A DNA stretch of 64,000 nucleotides from assembly GCF_014646355.1 (NCBI RefSeq), contig NZ_BMNH01000001.1, positions 710,675 to 774,674 of the forward strand, read 5' to 3'. The notes below the pieces were generated by a model. That model was not told the origin of the DNA. It did no database searches and saw only the letters and a program-made list of their open reading frames with translations. Numbering within the stretch: position 1 is the first letter of the stretch; every line of letters begins with the position of its first letter. Made by a program: the position numbers and the translations under genes. Below, piece after piece: positions 48,771-57,090 of the stretch. This DNA is from Nonomuraea cavernae. GTDB lineage: Bacteria; Actinomycetota; Actinomycetes; Streptosporangiales; Streptosporangiaceae.

Positions 48771-48814
48771 GAGAGTACGCGAACTACCGTACCGTCACAT
48801 ACCGATGGTATGTG
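48771..48814 (+). promoter_or_regulatory. TetR operator and likely promoter of the VOC gene
   Basis: CACATACC-GAT-GGTATGTG (48796-48814) is a perfect 8-base inverted repeat with a 3-base centre, a typical TetR operator. TTGACA (48771-48776) is a good -35. A weak -10 (TCACAT, about 48795-48800) would overlap the operator. A degenerate half-copy (GACATACCGAG) lies at the -35. Confidence 0.65.
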
Positions 48815-48826
48815 AAAGGGAGAGTC

Positions 48827-49234
48827 ATGGACCTGACCGGCTTCTATCCGGTGATCTGCACGGCCAAGGTGGCCGAATCGAAGGACTTCTACGTGCGGCT
48901 GTTCGCCTTCGAGGTGACGTTCGAAGCCGACTGGTACGTGAGCCTGCGCCGCGGCTCCCACGAGCTGGCGCTGCTCGACCACACTCATCCGACGTTGCCG
49001 CAGGCCTACCGGCGGCCGGTCGCGGGACTGCTGCTCAACGTCGAGGTGGCCGACGTCGACGCCGAATGGGAGCGCCTGGTCGTCGGCGAGGGGCTGACCC
49101 CGGAGCTGCCGCTGCGCGACGAGGACTTCGGCCAGCGGCACTTCATCGTGCCGGACCCCAACGGCGTGCTGATCGACGTCATCACGCCGATCGCCCCATC
49201 CGAGGAGTACGCCGCGCAGTACACCGCCACCTGA
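48827..49234 (+). CDS. VOC (glyoxalase/bleomycin resistance) family protein
   Basis: 135 residues with two beta-alpha-beta-beta-beta modules: [20 protein letters not shown] at the start and [20 protein letters not shown] at the end (metal-ligand Glu missing in the final DVIT segment). Such proteins bind metals, drugs or act as isomerases. ATG 48827 has AAAGGGAG upstream. Its divergent TetR partner suggests induction by a small molecule. Confidence 0.82.
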   Translation: MDLTGFYPVICTAKVAESKDFYVRLFAFEVTFEADWYVSLRRGSHELALLDHTHPTLPQAYRRPVAGLLLNVEVADVDAEWERLVVGEGLTPELPLRDEDFGQRHFIVPDPNGVLIDVITPIAPSEEYAAQYTAT

Positions 49235-49244
49235 AACGGCCGGC

Positions 49245-49276
49245 TGCCGTGTACCGGGAAACTCGCGTACCCGGCA
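49245..49276. terminator. Inverted repeat after the VOC gene
   Basis: TGCCG-T-GTAC pairs with GTAC-C-CGGCA (one mismatch) around a 12-base loop. It may end VOC transcription or be part of the ABC operon control region. Confidence 0.4.
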
Positions 49277-49372
49277 TCAACCGATCGGTGGATTCCAGGG
49301 TCAGCCGCGTACCGGGAGGATCCTGGCTGACAAGCCGATTCGCCCGAGGAGTGGGCGCAAGATGCTTGAGCC

Positions 49373-50284
49373 ATGGCAGTCATCGAGGTCACCGACCTGC
49401 GCAAGCGGTACAGAGAGCTGACGGTTCTGGACGGGGTGTCGTTCTCCGTGGAGGAGGGCGAGATCTTCGGCATCCTCGGGCCCAACGGCGCCGGCAAGAC
49501 CACCGCCGTCGAGTGTGTGGAAGGACTGCGCCGGCCCGATGCCGGGTCGGTCAGGGTGCTGGGGTTGGATCCGGTCAAGGACGGGCGGGAGCTGCGGGAG
49601 CTGATCGGGGTGCAGCTCCAGCACACGCAGTTGCCGGAGAACATCAAGGTGTGGGAGGCGCTGGACCTCTATGCCTCCTTCTACGCCAGGCCGCGCGACT
49701 GGAGGCGGTTGCTGGAGGAGTGGGGGCTGGCCGACAAGCGCGACGCCCGGTTCGGGAAGCTGTCGGGAGGGCAGAAGCAGCGGTTGTTCATCGCCCTGGC
49801 GCTGGTCGGCGATCCGCGGGTGGCCTTTCTCGACGAGCTGACCACGGGGCTCGACCCGCAGGCTCGCCGTACGACCTGGGAGCTGATCAAGCGGGTTCGT
49901 GCGAACGGTGTGACGGTGGTGCTGGTCAGCCATTTCATGGACGAGGTGGAGGAGCTCTGCGACCGGGTCGCCGTCTTCGACGGCGGCCGGGTCGTCGCGA
50001 TCGACACCCCGGACGGGTTGATCGGCGGGGGCGACGCCGAGCATCACATGAGGTTCACGCTGGTGAGCGGTGACCTGGTCGAGCTGGGGGAACTGCCCGG
50101 CGTGACGGCGGTGAGCAGGACCGGAAACCGGGTGGTCGTCACGGGCCGCGGTGATTTCGCCACGACCGTCACCGCGTCGCTCGCCCGGCACCACATCCTG
50201 GTCAGCGATCTGCGCATCGACAAGCGCACCCTCGACGACGCCTTCGTCGCCCTGACCGGCCGTTCGTTCGACCCCACCCACTGA
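49373..50284 (+). CDS. ABC exporter ATP-binding subunit
   Basis: 303 residues. Walker A GILGPNGAGKTTAVECVEGL, signature KLSGGQKQRLFIALALVG and Walker B VAFLDELTTGLDP. The C-terminal 80 residues form an accessory domain typical of DrrA/CcmA-like drug or antibiotic exporters. It is the first gene of a four-gene unit with the permease, sensor kinase and response regulator. The ATG is at 49373. Confidence 0.92.
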   Translation: MAVIEVTDLRKRYRELTVLDGVSFSVEEGEIFGILGPNGAGKTTAVECVEGLRRPDAGSVRVLGLDPVKDGRELRELIGVQLQHTQLPENIKVWEALDLYASFYARPRDWRRLLEEWGLADKRDARFGKLSGGQKQRLFIALALVGDPRVAFLDELTTGLDPQARRTTWELIKRVRANGVTVVLVSHFMDEVEELCDRVAVFDGGRVVAIDTPDGLIGGGDAEHHMRFTLVSGDLVELGELPGVTAVSRTGNRVVVTGRGDFATTVTASLARHHILVSDLRIDKRTLDDAFVALTGRSFDPTH

Positions 50285-50295
50285 CGGAGACAATC

Positions 50296-50991
50296 ATGAC
50301 CAAGCTGGCCATCGTCGAACTGAAGCTGCTGACCAGGGAGCCGGGCGCGATGTTCTCGCTGCTCATCCCGCTGTTCATCCTGGTGGTCTTCGGGAGCTCC
50401 CTCGAACCGGGTGACACCGTGCTGCTGCCGATGGCGCTGGCCATCGCCGTGGGGCTCGTGGGGCTCTACCTGCTGCCGACCACTCTGGCCACCTATCGCG
50501 AGCGGGGCATCCTGCGCCGGCTCTCCGCCACCCCAGTGCGTCCGGCGAACATGCTGGTGGTGCAGTTGCTCCTGCAGCTCGTGCTGGCGGTGGTCGCCTG
50601 TGGCCTGCTGATGACCGTCGCGGGCACCATGCTGGGGGCTCACCTGCCCTCCCGGGGGTTGCTGGTCGCGGTGGCGTTCCTGCTCGGTACGGCGGCGATG
50701 TTCGCCATCGGGCTGCTCATCGCGGCTCTGGCTCCGAACGGGCGGACCGCCAACGGGTGGGGTGTCCTGCTGTACTTTCCGATGGCCTTCCTCGCCGGGC
50801 TGATGCAGCCCAAGGACCAGATGCCGGTTATCTTGGCCACTGTCGGCGAATACACTCCTTTGGGCGCTTTCCGGCAGAGCCTGCAGGATGTCTGGGCGGG
50901 GGGCGCGCCTGATCCGCTGCTCCTGATGGTGCTGGCCGCGTACGCGCTGGTCATCAGCATCGCCGCAGCCCGGTTCTTCCGCTGGGAGTGA
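50296..50991 (+). CDS. ABC-2 type permease subunit
   Basis: 231 residues with six predicted membrane helices (near 20-40, 50-70, 95-120, 125-150, 160-175, 205-225). The ABC-2 motif LAGLMQPKDQMPVILATVGE lies before the last helix. Together with the upstream ATPase it forms a small-molecule exporter. The sensor kinase starts four bases after its stop. Confidence 0.9.
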   Translation: MTKLAIVELKLLTREPGAMFSLLIPLFILVVFGSSLEPGDTVLLPMALAIAVGLVGLYLLPTTLATYRERGILRRLSATPVRPANMLVVQLLLQLVLAVVACGLLMTVAGTMLGAHLPSRGLLVAVAFLLGTAAMFAIGLLIAALAPNGRTANGWGVLLYFPMAFLAGLMQPKDQMPVILATVGEYTPLGAFRQSLQDVWAGGAPDPLLLMVLAAYALVISIAAARFFRWE

Positions 50992-50994
50992 AGC

Positions 50995-52158
50995 ATGACG
51001 GGGCGGCTCGACCGGTGGGAACGGCTTCTGCAACGCCAGATGGCGGCGGCTCCGTACGTCCTGCTGATGATCTCCACGGTGTTGGCCCTCCTCACCGACG
51101 GCTGGTCGTGGGTGCCCGTCGCTCTGGCCGGGATGGCCGCCGCCTGGATCTGGCTGGTGCCGCGAGGCGCGGTCTACGTGGCCGGGCTCGTGGTGGTGAT
51201 CGGAGTGCTCTGTACGCAGGGGGTGTGGTTCGCCGCTTTCTTCGGTTTCACCGGCTACCTTCACTCGTGGCAGTACCTGAAGGGGATGTGGCGGTTCGTC
51301 GGAGTGACCGCCACGGCGGCGATCAGTGTCGCGGCCTACAACGATGGGCCGCCCGACCTGACCCCGTCCGGGATCCTCACCTATCTGCTCTTCACCGTCG
51401 CCATCGTGGCCGTGGTCGGCCTGTTCAGCTTCGTCGGCGAGATCACCGCCGAGCGCAGCGACGAGCGGACCCGAATGGTGGCGCAACTTGAGGAGGCGAT
51501 GCGGGAGAACGCCGGTCTCCATGCCCAGTTGCTGCTCCAGGCGCGGGAGGCGGGCGTGCTGGACGAGCGGCAGCGCATGGCGGGGGAGATCCACGACACC
51601 CTCGCGCAGGGCCTGACCGGCATCATCACCCAACTCCAGGCGGCCAGGCAGGCCGACGACTGGCAGCGGTACGTGGACAACGCCGTACGGCTGGCGCGGG
51701 AGAGCCTGGCCGAGGCCCGGCGCTCCGTCCACGCGGTCGGGCCCGGCGAGCTGGAGTCGGCGCCGCTGCCCGAGGCGCTGCGCGAGGTCGTGGCCCGGTG
51801 GAGCGAGCTCAACGAGGTGCGGGCTGACTTCACCACGACTGGTACGGTCCGTCCCATGCATCCCGAGGTGGAGGAGACACTGCTCCGCACGGCGCAGGAG
51901 GCCCTGGCCAACGCGGCCAAGCACGCGGGCCCGTCGCGGGTCGGGCTGACCCTGTCGTACATGGAGGATGTGGTCACCCTGGACGTACGCGACGACGGCG
52001 CCGGATTCGACCCCGAGCGCGTCCGCGACGGCGGCGGCTTCGGGCTGGCCTCGATGCGCAAGCGGGTGAACCGCCTGGCGGGCACGCTGGCGATCGAGTC
52101 AGAACCGGGCGGCGGCACCGCGATCTCCGCCAGTGTTCCGGCGGTGACGCGTGGCTGA
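50995..52158 (+). CDS. Two-component sensor histidine kinase (HisKA_3)
   Basis: 387 residues. Four to five N-terminal membrane helices (about 20-150), a short coiled coil, then the HisKA_3 dimerisation domain with phospho-acceptor His200 in AGEIHDTLAQGLTG. A HATPase domain follows with LANAAKHAGPSRVG and DVRDDGAGFDPERVRDGG. It probably senses the exporter substrate or membrane stress, as in BceS/DesK-like systems. Confidence 0.9.
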   Translation: MTGRLDRWERLLQRQMAAAPYVLLMISTVLALLTDGWSWVPVALAGMAAAWIWLVPRGAVYVAGLVVVIGVLCTQGVWFAAFFGFTGYLHSWQYLKGMWRFVGVTATAAISVAAYNDGPPDLTPSGILTYLLFTVAIVAVVGLFSFVGEITAERSDERTRMVAQLEEAMRENAGLHAQLLLQAREAGVLDERQRMAGEIHDTLAQGLTGIITQLQAARQADDWQRYVDNAVRLARESLAEARRSVHAVGPGELESAPLPEALREVVARWSELNEVRADFTTTGTVRPMHPEVEETLLRTAQEALANAAKHAGPSRVGLTLSYMEDVVTLDVRDDGAGFDPERVRDGGGFGLASMRKRVNRLAGTLAIESEPGGGTAISASVPAVTRG

Positions 52159-52792
52159 ACGTCCGATCCGGTTGCTGATCGCCGACGACCATCCCATCGT
52201 CCGCGACGGCATCCGCGGCATGTTCGCCGGCGACCCGGGCTTCGAGGTGCTCGCCGAAGCCGCCGACGGCGCGCAGGCCGTCGACCTGGCCCGGGCACTG
52301 GACCCGGACGTGATCCTCATGGACCTTCGCATGCCGAACATGGACGGTGTCACGGCCATCAGGGAGCTCGCCCGGCTCGGGATCACCGCCCGGGTCCTCG
52401 TCCTCACCACGTACGACACCGACAAGGACGTCCTGCCCGCCGTCGAGGCCGGGGCCACCGGCTACCTGCTCAAGGACACCCAGCGCGACGACCTCGTCCG
52501 AGCCGTCCGTACGGCTGCGCGGGGCGAGGCCGTGCTCTCCCCGTCGGTGGCGACCCGCCTGCTCGGGCAGGTGCGCGCGCCGGCCGAGCCGCTGAGCGCG
52601 CGGGAGCTGGAGATCCTGGACCTCGTCGCCCAGGGCACCACCAACCGTGAGGTGGCCGCACGGCTGTTCATCAGCGAGGCCACGGTCAAGTCGCACCTGC
52701 TGCACATCTACACGAAACTCGGCGTCAACGACCGCGCGGCGGCCGTCGCCGTCGCCTTCCGGCGCGGGCTGCTCGACCTGGAGCGTGACTGA
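52151..52792 (+). CDS. Response regulator, NarL/LuxR type
   Basis: 213 residues. The receiver domain has the phosphorylation site Asp58 in VILMDLRMPNMDG and lysine in GATGYLLKDTQRDDL. The C-terminal LuxR helix-turn-helix reads LSARELEILDLVAQGTTNRE and EATVKSHLLHIYTKLGVNDR. The GTG start overlaps the kinase gene by eight bases. It likely controls the ABC exporter genes upstream. Confidence 0.93.
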   Translation: MAERPIRLLIADDHPIVRDGIRGMFAGDPGFEVLAEAADGAQAVDLARALDPDVILMDLRMPNMDGVTAIRELARLGITARVLVLTTYDTDKDVLPAVEAGATGYLLKDTQRDDLVRAVRTAARGEAVLSPSVATRLLGQVRAPAEPLSARELEILDLVAQGTTNREVAARLFISEATVKSHLLHIYTKLGVNDRAAAVAVAFRRGLLDLERD

Positions 52793-52926
52793 CCGGGTAG
52801 GGCGCCACGCGATCCCGCGGCAGCCCGCTCGGGCATCGTCCGGCTGATGAGCGGCGAGTCCGAGATCGACGCCATAGATCCACGGGCTTGTCCGCATCTA
52901 AGCGGATGAGACCCGAGGAGAACCTT

Positions 52927-53427
52927 GTGCACCCCGACCAGCATCGAGATTTCACCGAGTTCGTCGCCACCCGCTCCGACAGTCTGATCAGGCTCGCCTA
53001 CGTCCTGACCAATGACCAGCACACCGCCGAGGACCTGCTGCAGACGGCGCTGACCAAGACCGCCGCGCACTGGCGACGGATCCGCGACAGTCCTGAGGCG
53101 TACGTGCGCCAGGTCATGTACCGCGACCAGGTCGGTCGCTGGCGAAGTCCGCGCTGGGGCCGTGAACGCGTGGTCCAGACGCCCCCCGAAAGCGTCTCGC
53201 AGGACCGGACCGGTGAGGTCGATACGCGCCTCACCCTGGCCCAGGCGCTGCGTTCCCTGCCCGCGCGTAAGCGGGCGGTCCTGGTGTTGCGCTACTACGA
53301 GGACCTCCCGGAGTCCGAGGTCGCCAAGATCATGGGCTGCTCGGTGGGGACCGTGCGCAGCCAGACCCACCAAGCCGTCGCCCGGTTGCGCGAGCTGGTC
53401 GGCGAGACCATCACCCTGGAGGCCTGA
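52927..53427 (+). CDS. ECF sigma factor, SigE family
   Basis: 166 residues. Region 2 is FTEFVATRSDSLIRLAYVLT, NDQHTAEDLLQTALTKTAAH. Region 4 is SLPARKRAVLVLRYYEDLPE, MGCSVGTVRSQTHQAVARLR. GTG 52927 is taken because GAGGAG lies seven bases upstream, and it gives the usual N-terminus; longer frames begin at 52888. The next gene begins two bases after the stop and is its probable partner. Confidence 0.85.
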   Translation: MHPDQHRDFTEFVATRSDSLIRLAYVLTNDQHTAEDLLQTALTKTAAHWRRIRDSPEAYVRQVMYRDQVGRWRSPRWGRERVVQTPPESVSQDRTGEVDTRLTLAQALRSLPARKRAVLVLRYYEDLPESEVAKIMGCSVGTVRSQTHQAVARLRELVGETITLEA

Positions 53428-53428
53428 G

Positions 53429-54298
53429 ATGACCGTCGACGAACAGCGGATCGCCGGAGAGCTGCGACTGATGGCCGAGGAGGCGGGACCCGTGGACGCG
53501 CTCGCCTACGTCAGGCGGGCACGGGCCGGCTCGATCCGGCGACGGCGCCTGTCGTGGTCGATCGCCGGACTCGTGGCGGCCGCCTCGGTGGTCGCGGTAG
53601 TGGTCACGGGCGCCTTCGGCGGACCCGGCGGGCACACGGCGGCGGGTGTGGCGACGTTGCCGGACAACACCCCTGAGCAACTGCGGGCCGTCCGCGAGTG
53701 CATGCCCAAGGGGGGGCCGGTCCACAACATGGACGGCGAGCGGCGCATCTCCGAGCACGGCGCCGTGCGGGACTTCCGGCTGCTGGCGGAGTACCGGGAC
53801 CAGGGCGGGTCGACCGCTCTGGTCGGCAGCGAGTCCGGCTTCGTCCTTTGTACGCCGACCACGCAGCCCGAGTTCGCGGAGCGTGCGGTGTTCACCTACT
53901 GGGGATTCGAGGCCCCGGGGAATCTGCCGGACATCTCAGACGGTCTCCGGGTGGACGCCTACACCGTGCAGACGCATTCGTACGCTGTGGGGCCGGAACG
54001 GCTGCAGAGGGATGAGCCCTACCGGGTCGTGGCCGGCCGGGTGACCGCCGAGGTGCGCCGGGTCGAGATCGACTGGGCGGACGGGAGGCGGACGGACGCG
54101 CGGGTGAGCAACGGGTTCTTCATCGCCCGGGTGCCCGGGAAGTCGGTCCCGGATCCACGCGGACGCGAGGACGCGCTGGGTGAGCCGCTCACGATTCTGG
54201 ACTCGCCGCCGGTCACGGTGACCGCGTACGGCACGGGAGGCCAGGTCCTGCGGCAGGAGAAGGACGTGGTGTTCGGCCCGCTGGGACGCCAGGAGTGA
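53429..54298 (+). CDS. Putative membrane-anchored partner of the SigE-family sigma factor
   Basis: 289 residues. A short cytoplasmic N-terminus (about 1-40), one membrane helix after a basic stretch (SIRRRRLSWSIAGLVAAASV, about 38-60) and an extracytoplasmic domain of about 220 residues with two cysteines follow. The topology and gene order fit an anti-sigma factor, but no zinc motif is visible. It could be a regulatory lipoprotein-like or sensor protein instead. Confidence 0.6.
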   Translation: MTVDEQRIAGELRLMAEEAGPVDALAYVRRARAGSIRRRRLSWSIAGLVAAASVVAVVVTGAFGGPGGHTAAGVATLPDNTPEQLRAVRECMPKGGPVHNMDGERRISEHGAVRDFRLLAEYRDQGGSTALVGSESGFVLCTPTTQPEFAERAVFTYWGFEAPGNLPDISDGLRVDAYTVQTHSYAVGPERLQRDEPYRVVAGRVTAEVRRVEIDWADGRRTDARVSNGFFIARVPGKSVPDPRGREDALGEPLTILDSPPVTVTAYGTGGQVLRQEKDVVFGPLGRQE

Positions 54299-54363
54299 CC
54301 GACCCGCTCGTTGTCGGTGGGGCCGTCTACGGTGGGTGGACACCGGATCATCAAGGGGAGACC

Positions 54364-54924
54364 ATGACCACTCTCGAGAACCGCCCCCACACCGCGCTGC
54401 TCGTGGTCGATGTGCAGAACGCCGTCGTCGAGGGCGCCTACGAGCGCGACGCGGTCGTGGCCAACATCGGCAGCCTGGTCGAGACGGCACGGCGCGAAGG
54501 GGTTCCGGTCGTCTGGGTGCAGCACTTCGACGAGGAGCTCGTGAGAGGGAGCGTCGAATGGCGGATCGTTCCCGAGTTGGCTCCGGGCGACGCCGAGCCG
54601 CTCGTCGAGAAGTCCTACGGCGACTCCTTCGAGGACACCACCCTGGAGACCGTCCTGTCGGGCCTCGGGGTCGGCCGGCTCGTCGTCGCCGGAGCGGAGA
54701 CCGACGCGTGCATCCGATCGACGCTGCATGGCGCGTTCACCAGGGGATACGACGCGATCCTGGTTGGCGACGCCCACACGGCCCAGGACAAGACGGCGTG
54801 GGGGGCGCCGCCGGTGGAGCAGGTCATCGCGCACACCAACCTCTACTGGCGTTTCCAGGCGGCACCGGGGCGGACGGCCGGGACGGTCGAGACCAAGGAG
54901 GTCGACTTCGGCGGCACCTCCTGA
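54364..54924 (+). CDS. Isochorismatase-family cysteine hydrolase
   Basis: 186 residues with the complete catalytic triad: Asp16 (LLVVDVQN), Lys83 (VEKSYGDSF) and Cys116 (AETDACIRS). The family hydrolyses amides such as nicotinamide, N-carbamoyl compounds or isochorismate ethers. The substrate is unknown. ATG 54364 has AAGGGGAG upstream. Confidence 0.88.
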   Translation: MTTLENRPHTALLVVDVQNAVVEGAYERDAVVANIGSLVETARREGVPVVWVQHFDEELVRGSVEWRIVPELAPGDAEPLVEKSYGDSFEDTTLETVLSGLGVGRLVVAGAETDACIRSTLHGAFTRGYDAILVGDAHTAQDKTAWGAPPVEQVIAHTNLYWRFQAAPGRTAGTVETKEVDFGGTS

Positions 54925-54971
54925 CCGCCGTGCCGCACGGTCGGCGGCAAACGGCCGTGCGGTGCGGCGGT
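54924..54971 (+). terminator. Terminator-like hairpin after the isochorismatase gene
   Basis: Arm ACCGCCGTGCCGCACGG (54924-54940) pairs with CCGTGCGGTGCGGCGGT (54955-54971) with two mismatches. The word TGCCGCACGGTCGGCGGC recurs about 50 bases later. Confidence 0.5.
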
Positions 54972-55105
54972 CGGGCCTGCCGCACGGTCGGCGGCGACGA
55001 CCGGGGGCACAACGGTCAGGACCTGCGACCCGGCCGGCGGCAACGGCCGGTCTTGGTCACGCGGTCGGGGCCGACCCTCGGGCGCGCCCGGGCCCCGACC
55101 CGCAC

Positions 55106-55185
55106 GTTGACCTCAACCTGGCTTGAGGTCGCGCGCTGTGCCCATGTTGACCTCAACCTGGCTTGAGGTCGCATGCTGTGCCCAT
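55106..55185. repeat. 40-bp tandem duplication carrying a SoxR/MerR-type box
   Basis: 55106-55145 and 55146-55185 match at 38 of 40 bases. Each copy has the inverted repeat GACCTCAA-N6-TTGAGGTC. The two differences lie in the -10 position (CGCGCT in copy 1, CATGCT in copy 2). Confidence 0.9.
55147..55184 (+). promoter_or_regulatory. SoxR/MerR-type promoter of the LLM oxidoreductase gene
   Basis: TTGACC (55147-55152), a 19-base spacer holding the CCTCAA/TTGAGG inverted repeat, then CATGCT (55172-55177). The overlong spacer with a centred palindrome is the hallmark of MerR-family promoters and resembles SoxR boxes. The expected start site falls on or next to the A of ATG 55184, so the transcript is probably leaderless. 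Confidence 0.65.
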
Positions 55186-56098
55186 GGAGAGCTTCGAGAT
55201 CGGCGTCATCCTGCCTGGCATCGCCGTCCAACGTCGCGATGGCATCGACCTGCGAGAGGCCGCTCGGCATGCCGAAGACGCCGGGCTCGACGGTGTGTGG
55301 CACGGCGACCATCTGGCGGTCGGCGGGCCGGTGCTCGACGTGTCGATCGCCCTGGCCACCGCCGCCGCGGCCACCGGCCGGGTCAGGATCGGCGCCAGCG
55401 TGTTCGTCCCCGCGATCAGGCCCGTCGCCTGGGTCGCCAAGCAGATCGCGACCCTGCAGTATGTGTCCCGCGACCGCCTCGTGCTGGGGGTGGGCTCGGG
55501 TGGCGGGCCCGCGCAGTGGGCCGCCGCCGGAGTGCCCTACGGTGAGCGCGGCGGACGCACCGACACCGCTCTTGAGCTGCTTCCCCGACTGCTGGCGGGC
55601 GAGAAGACCCGGCTGCGGGACGAGCCGGGCGAGCCGGTCGTCGAGCTGGCGCCCGCCGTGGCGATGCCGCCGGTGTGGGTGGGCAACGCCTCCGGCGTGG
55701 CGATCCAGCGGGCGGCGCGGCTGGCGGACGGCTGGTTCCCCTCCCTGATCTCCCCCGCCGAGGTCGCCAAGGGCGGGGCGCGGCTCGCCGAGCTGGCCGC
55801 CGAGCACGGCCGGCCCGCGCCGGTCATCGCGATCGGAGGTGCCGGCGCTCTGGGATCCGGGCCGGGTCTGCCGTCCCGGGAGGAGATCGCCTCGGGCATC
55901 GCGAGTGCCTATGGTCGCCCGCTGGAGGAGGTCACCGAGATCCCGCTCACCGGTCATCCGGAGAAGGCGGCCGAGAGGCTGGCCGCCTACCGCGACGCCG
56001 GGGCGCGGCACGCGGTCATCGGGATCTCGGGCGGTGACTGGCGGGCTCAGGTCGATCTGCTGGCGGAGGTCCGGAGCCTGCTCCACCGGTCGACCTGA
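55184..56098 (+). CDS. LLM class flavin-dependent oxidoreductase
   Basis: 304 residues, a luciferase-like TIM barrel using F420 or FMN. N-terminal motif IGVILPGIAVQRRDGIDLRE, then DGVWHGDHLAVGGPVLDVSI and GRVRIGASVFVPAIRPVAWV. ATG 55184 lies at the end of the duplicated box. No ribosome site precedes it, in line with a leaderless transcript. SoxR regulons in Actinobacteria often include such oxidoreductases that deal with redox-active compounds. Confidence 0.8.
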   Translation: MESFEIGVILPGIAVQRRDGIDLREAARHAEDAGLDGVWHGDHLAVGGPVLDVSIALATAAAATGRVRIGASVFVPAIRPVAWVAKQIATLQYVSRDRLVLGVGSGGGPAQWAAAGVPYGERGGRTDTALELLPRLLAGEKTRLRDEPGEPVVELAPAVAMPPVWVGNASGVAIQRAARLADGWFPSLISPAEVAKGGARLAELAAEHGRPAPVIAIGGAGALGSGPGLPSREEIASGIASAYGRPLEEVTEIPLTGHPEKAAERLAAYRDAGARHAVIGISGGDWRAQVDLLAEVRSLLHRST

Positions 56099-56139
56099 GC
56101 ACTTCACCGGGAGATCCGCCCGCGCGGCAGGGGTGTGAC

Positions 56140-57000
56140 TCACGGCGCCTGGAGCTCCGGCTCGCCCCAGGACTCGACGACGACCTCGTCGCCGACGGCG
56201 AGCTTGCCGGTCCGTACGACGGAGAGTTTCACGCCGAACGCGACCCCGCCGCCGGCGGTGCGGCGATAGGTGGCGAGGGTGCGGATGGGCTCCGGCCCCA
56301 CCTTGCCGCCGCTCTCCTGGTCGACCATGGTGACGGCGCACCGGATGGCGAGCTTGGCGTACCCGAGCCCGGTGTCGCCGATGCGCAGCCGCCGGACCAG
56401 GTCCTCCTGGTGCGGTCGGGTCCACCCGCCGACGACGATGTTGGGACGGAAGCGGGCCATCGGCAGCGCCGCGTCACCGTCGGCGAGCCGCTGGTTGAGC
56501 AACGCGAGCGTCGCCTCGGAGACGAGGTGCACCGCGCCGCTGTCGGCGTAGCCGGGCCTGCCCGGGATCCAGCCGCCGGTCACCCGGTCGTGCTCGGGCG
56601 GCACCCGTACCAGCCTGCTCGGCGCGCCCAGCACGTCGGACAGCCACTCGGCCGCGGCCCGCCCCTGGTCGATCCCCTTGTACGGGTCGCCGAACATCAG
56701 CACGTCGCGCCGGGCGCCACGCACGTCCACCTGGACGGTCAGCGCCTCGAAGGCCGGCGCCCGGAGCGTGAGCCGGTCGCCCTCCGCGTCGATCGTGGGG
56801 CGGATGGTGGCGAGTCGCGGATCGCGTCGCTGGCTGCGGAACACGCCGTCCTCGCCGGTCACCATGAAGCTGCGGTCGTGCGCGAGGCCGGCCGCCGTCA
56901 CGAGCGTCTCGGTCACCGGGATGCCGGCGCATCCCTTGACGGGATAGGAGGTCAGGTCGGTGACGACGGCCGTCGCTCCACCGGGCGGGTCGGGGTGCAT
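56140..57000 (-). CDS. MOSC domain-containing protein (MOCOS C-terminal-like)
   Basis: 286 residues. An N-terminal MOSC beta-barrel domain (VTDLTSYPVKGCAGIPVTET, about 10-110) is followed by the MOSC domain (VVGGWTRPHQEDLVRRLRIG, LAIRCAVTMVDQESGGKVGP, LATYRRTAGGGVAFGV). The conserved Cys (IRCAVT) is present. Relatives handle sulfurated molybdenum cofactor, which may be relevant to the formate dehydrogenase elsewhere in the window. ATG 57000 has AAGG eight bases upstream; GTG 57009 is possible. Confidence 0.88.
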   Translation of the reverse strand: MHPDPPGGATAVVTDLTSYPVKGCAGIPVTETLVTAAGLAHDRSFMVTGEDGVFRSQRRDPRLATIRPTIDAEGDRLTLRAPAFEALTVQVDVRGARRDVLMFGDPYKGIDQGRAAAEWLSDVLGAPSRLVRVPPEHDRVTGGWIPGRPGYADSGAVHLVSEATLALLNQRLADGDAALPMARFRPNIVVGGWTRPHQEDLVRRLRIGDTGLGYAKLAIRCAVTMVDQESGGKVGPEPIRTLATYRRTAGGGVAFGVKLSVVRTGKLAVGDEVVVESWGEPELQAP

Positions 57001-57090
57001 GGCTTGCACCTTAGAGAGCCGACCGGCGCCGGAACCAGGAACTGAGCCGGTATCTGACGCGATCTCGTCAGATTCGACCCCATGACGGGA

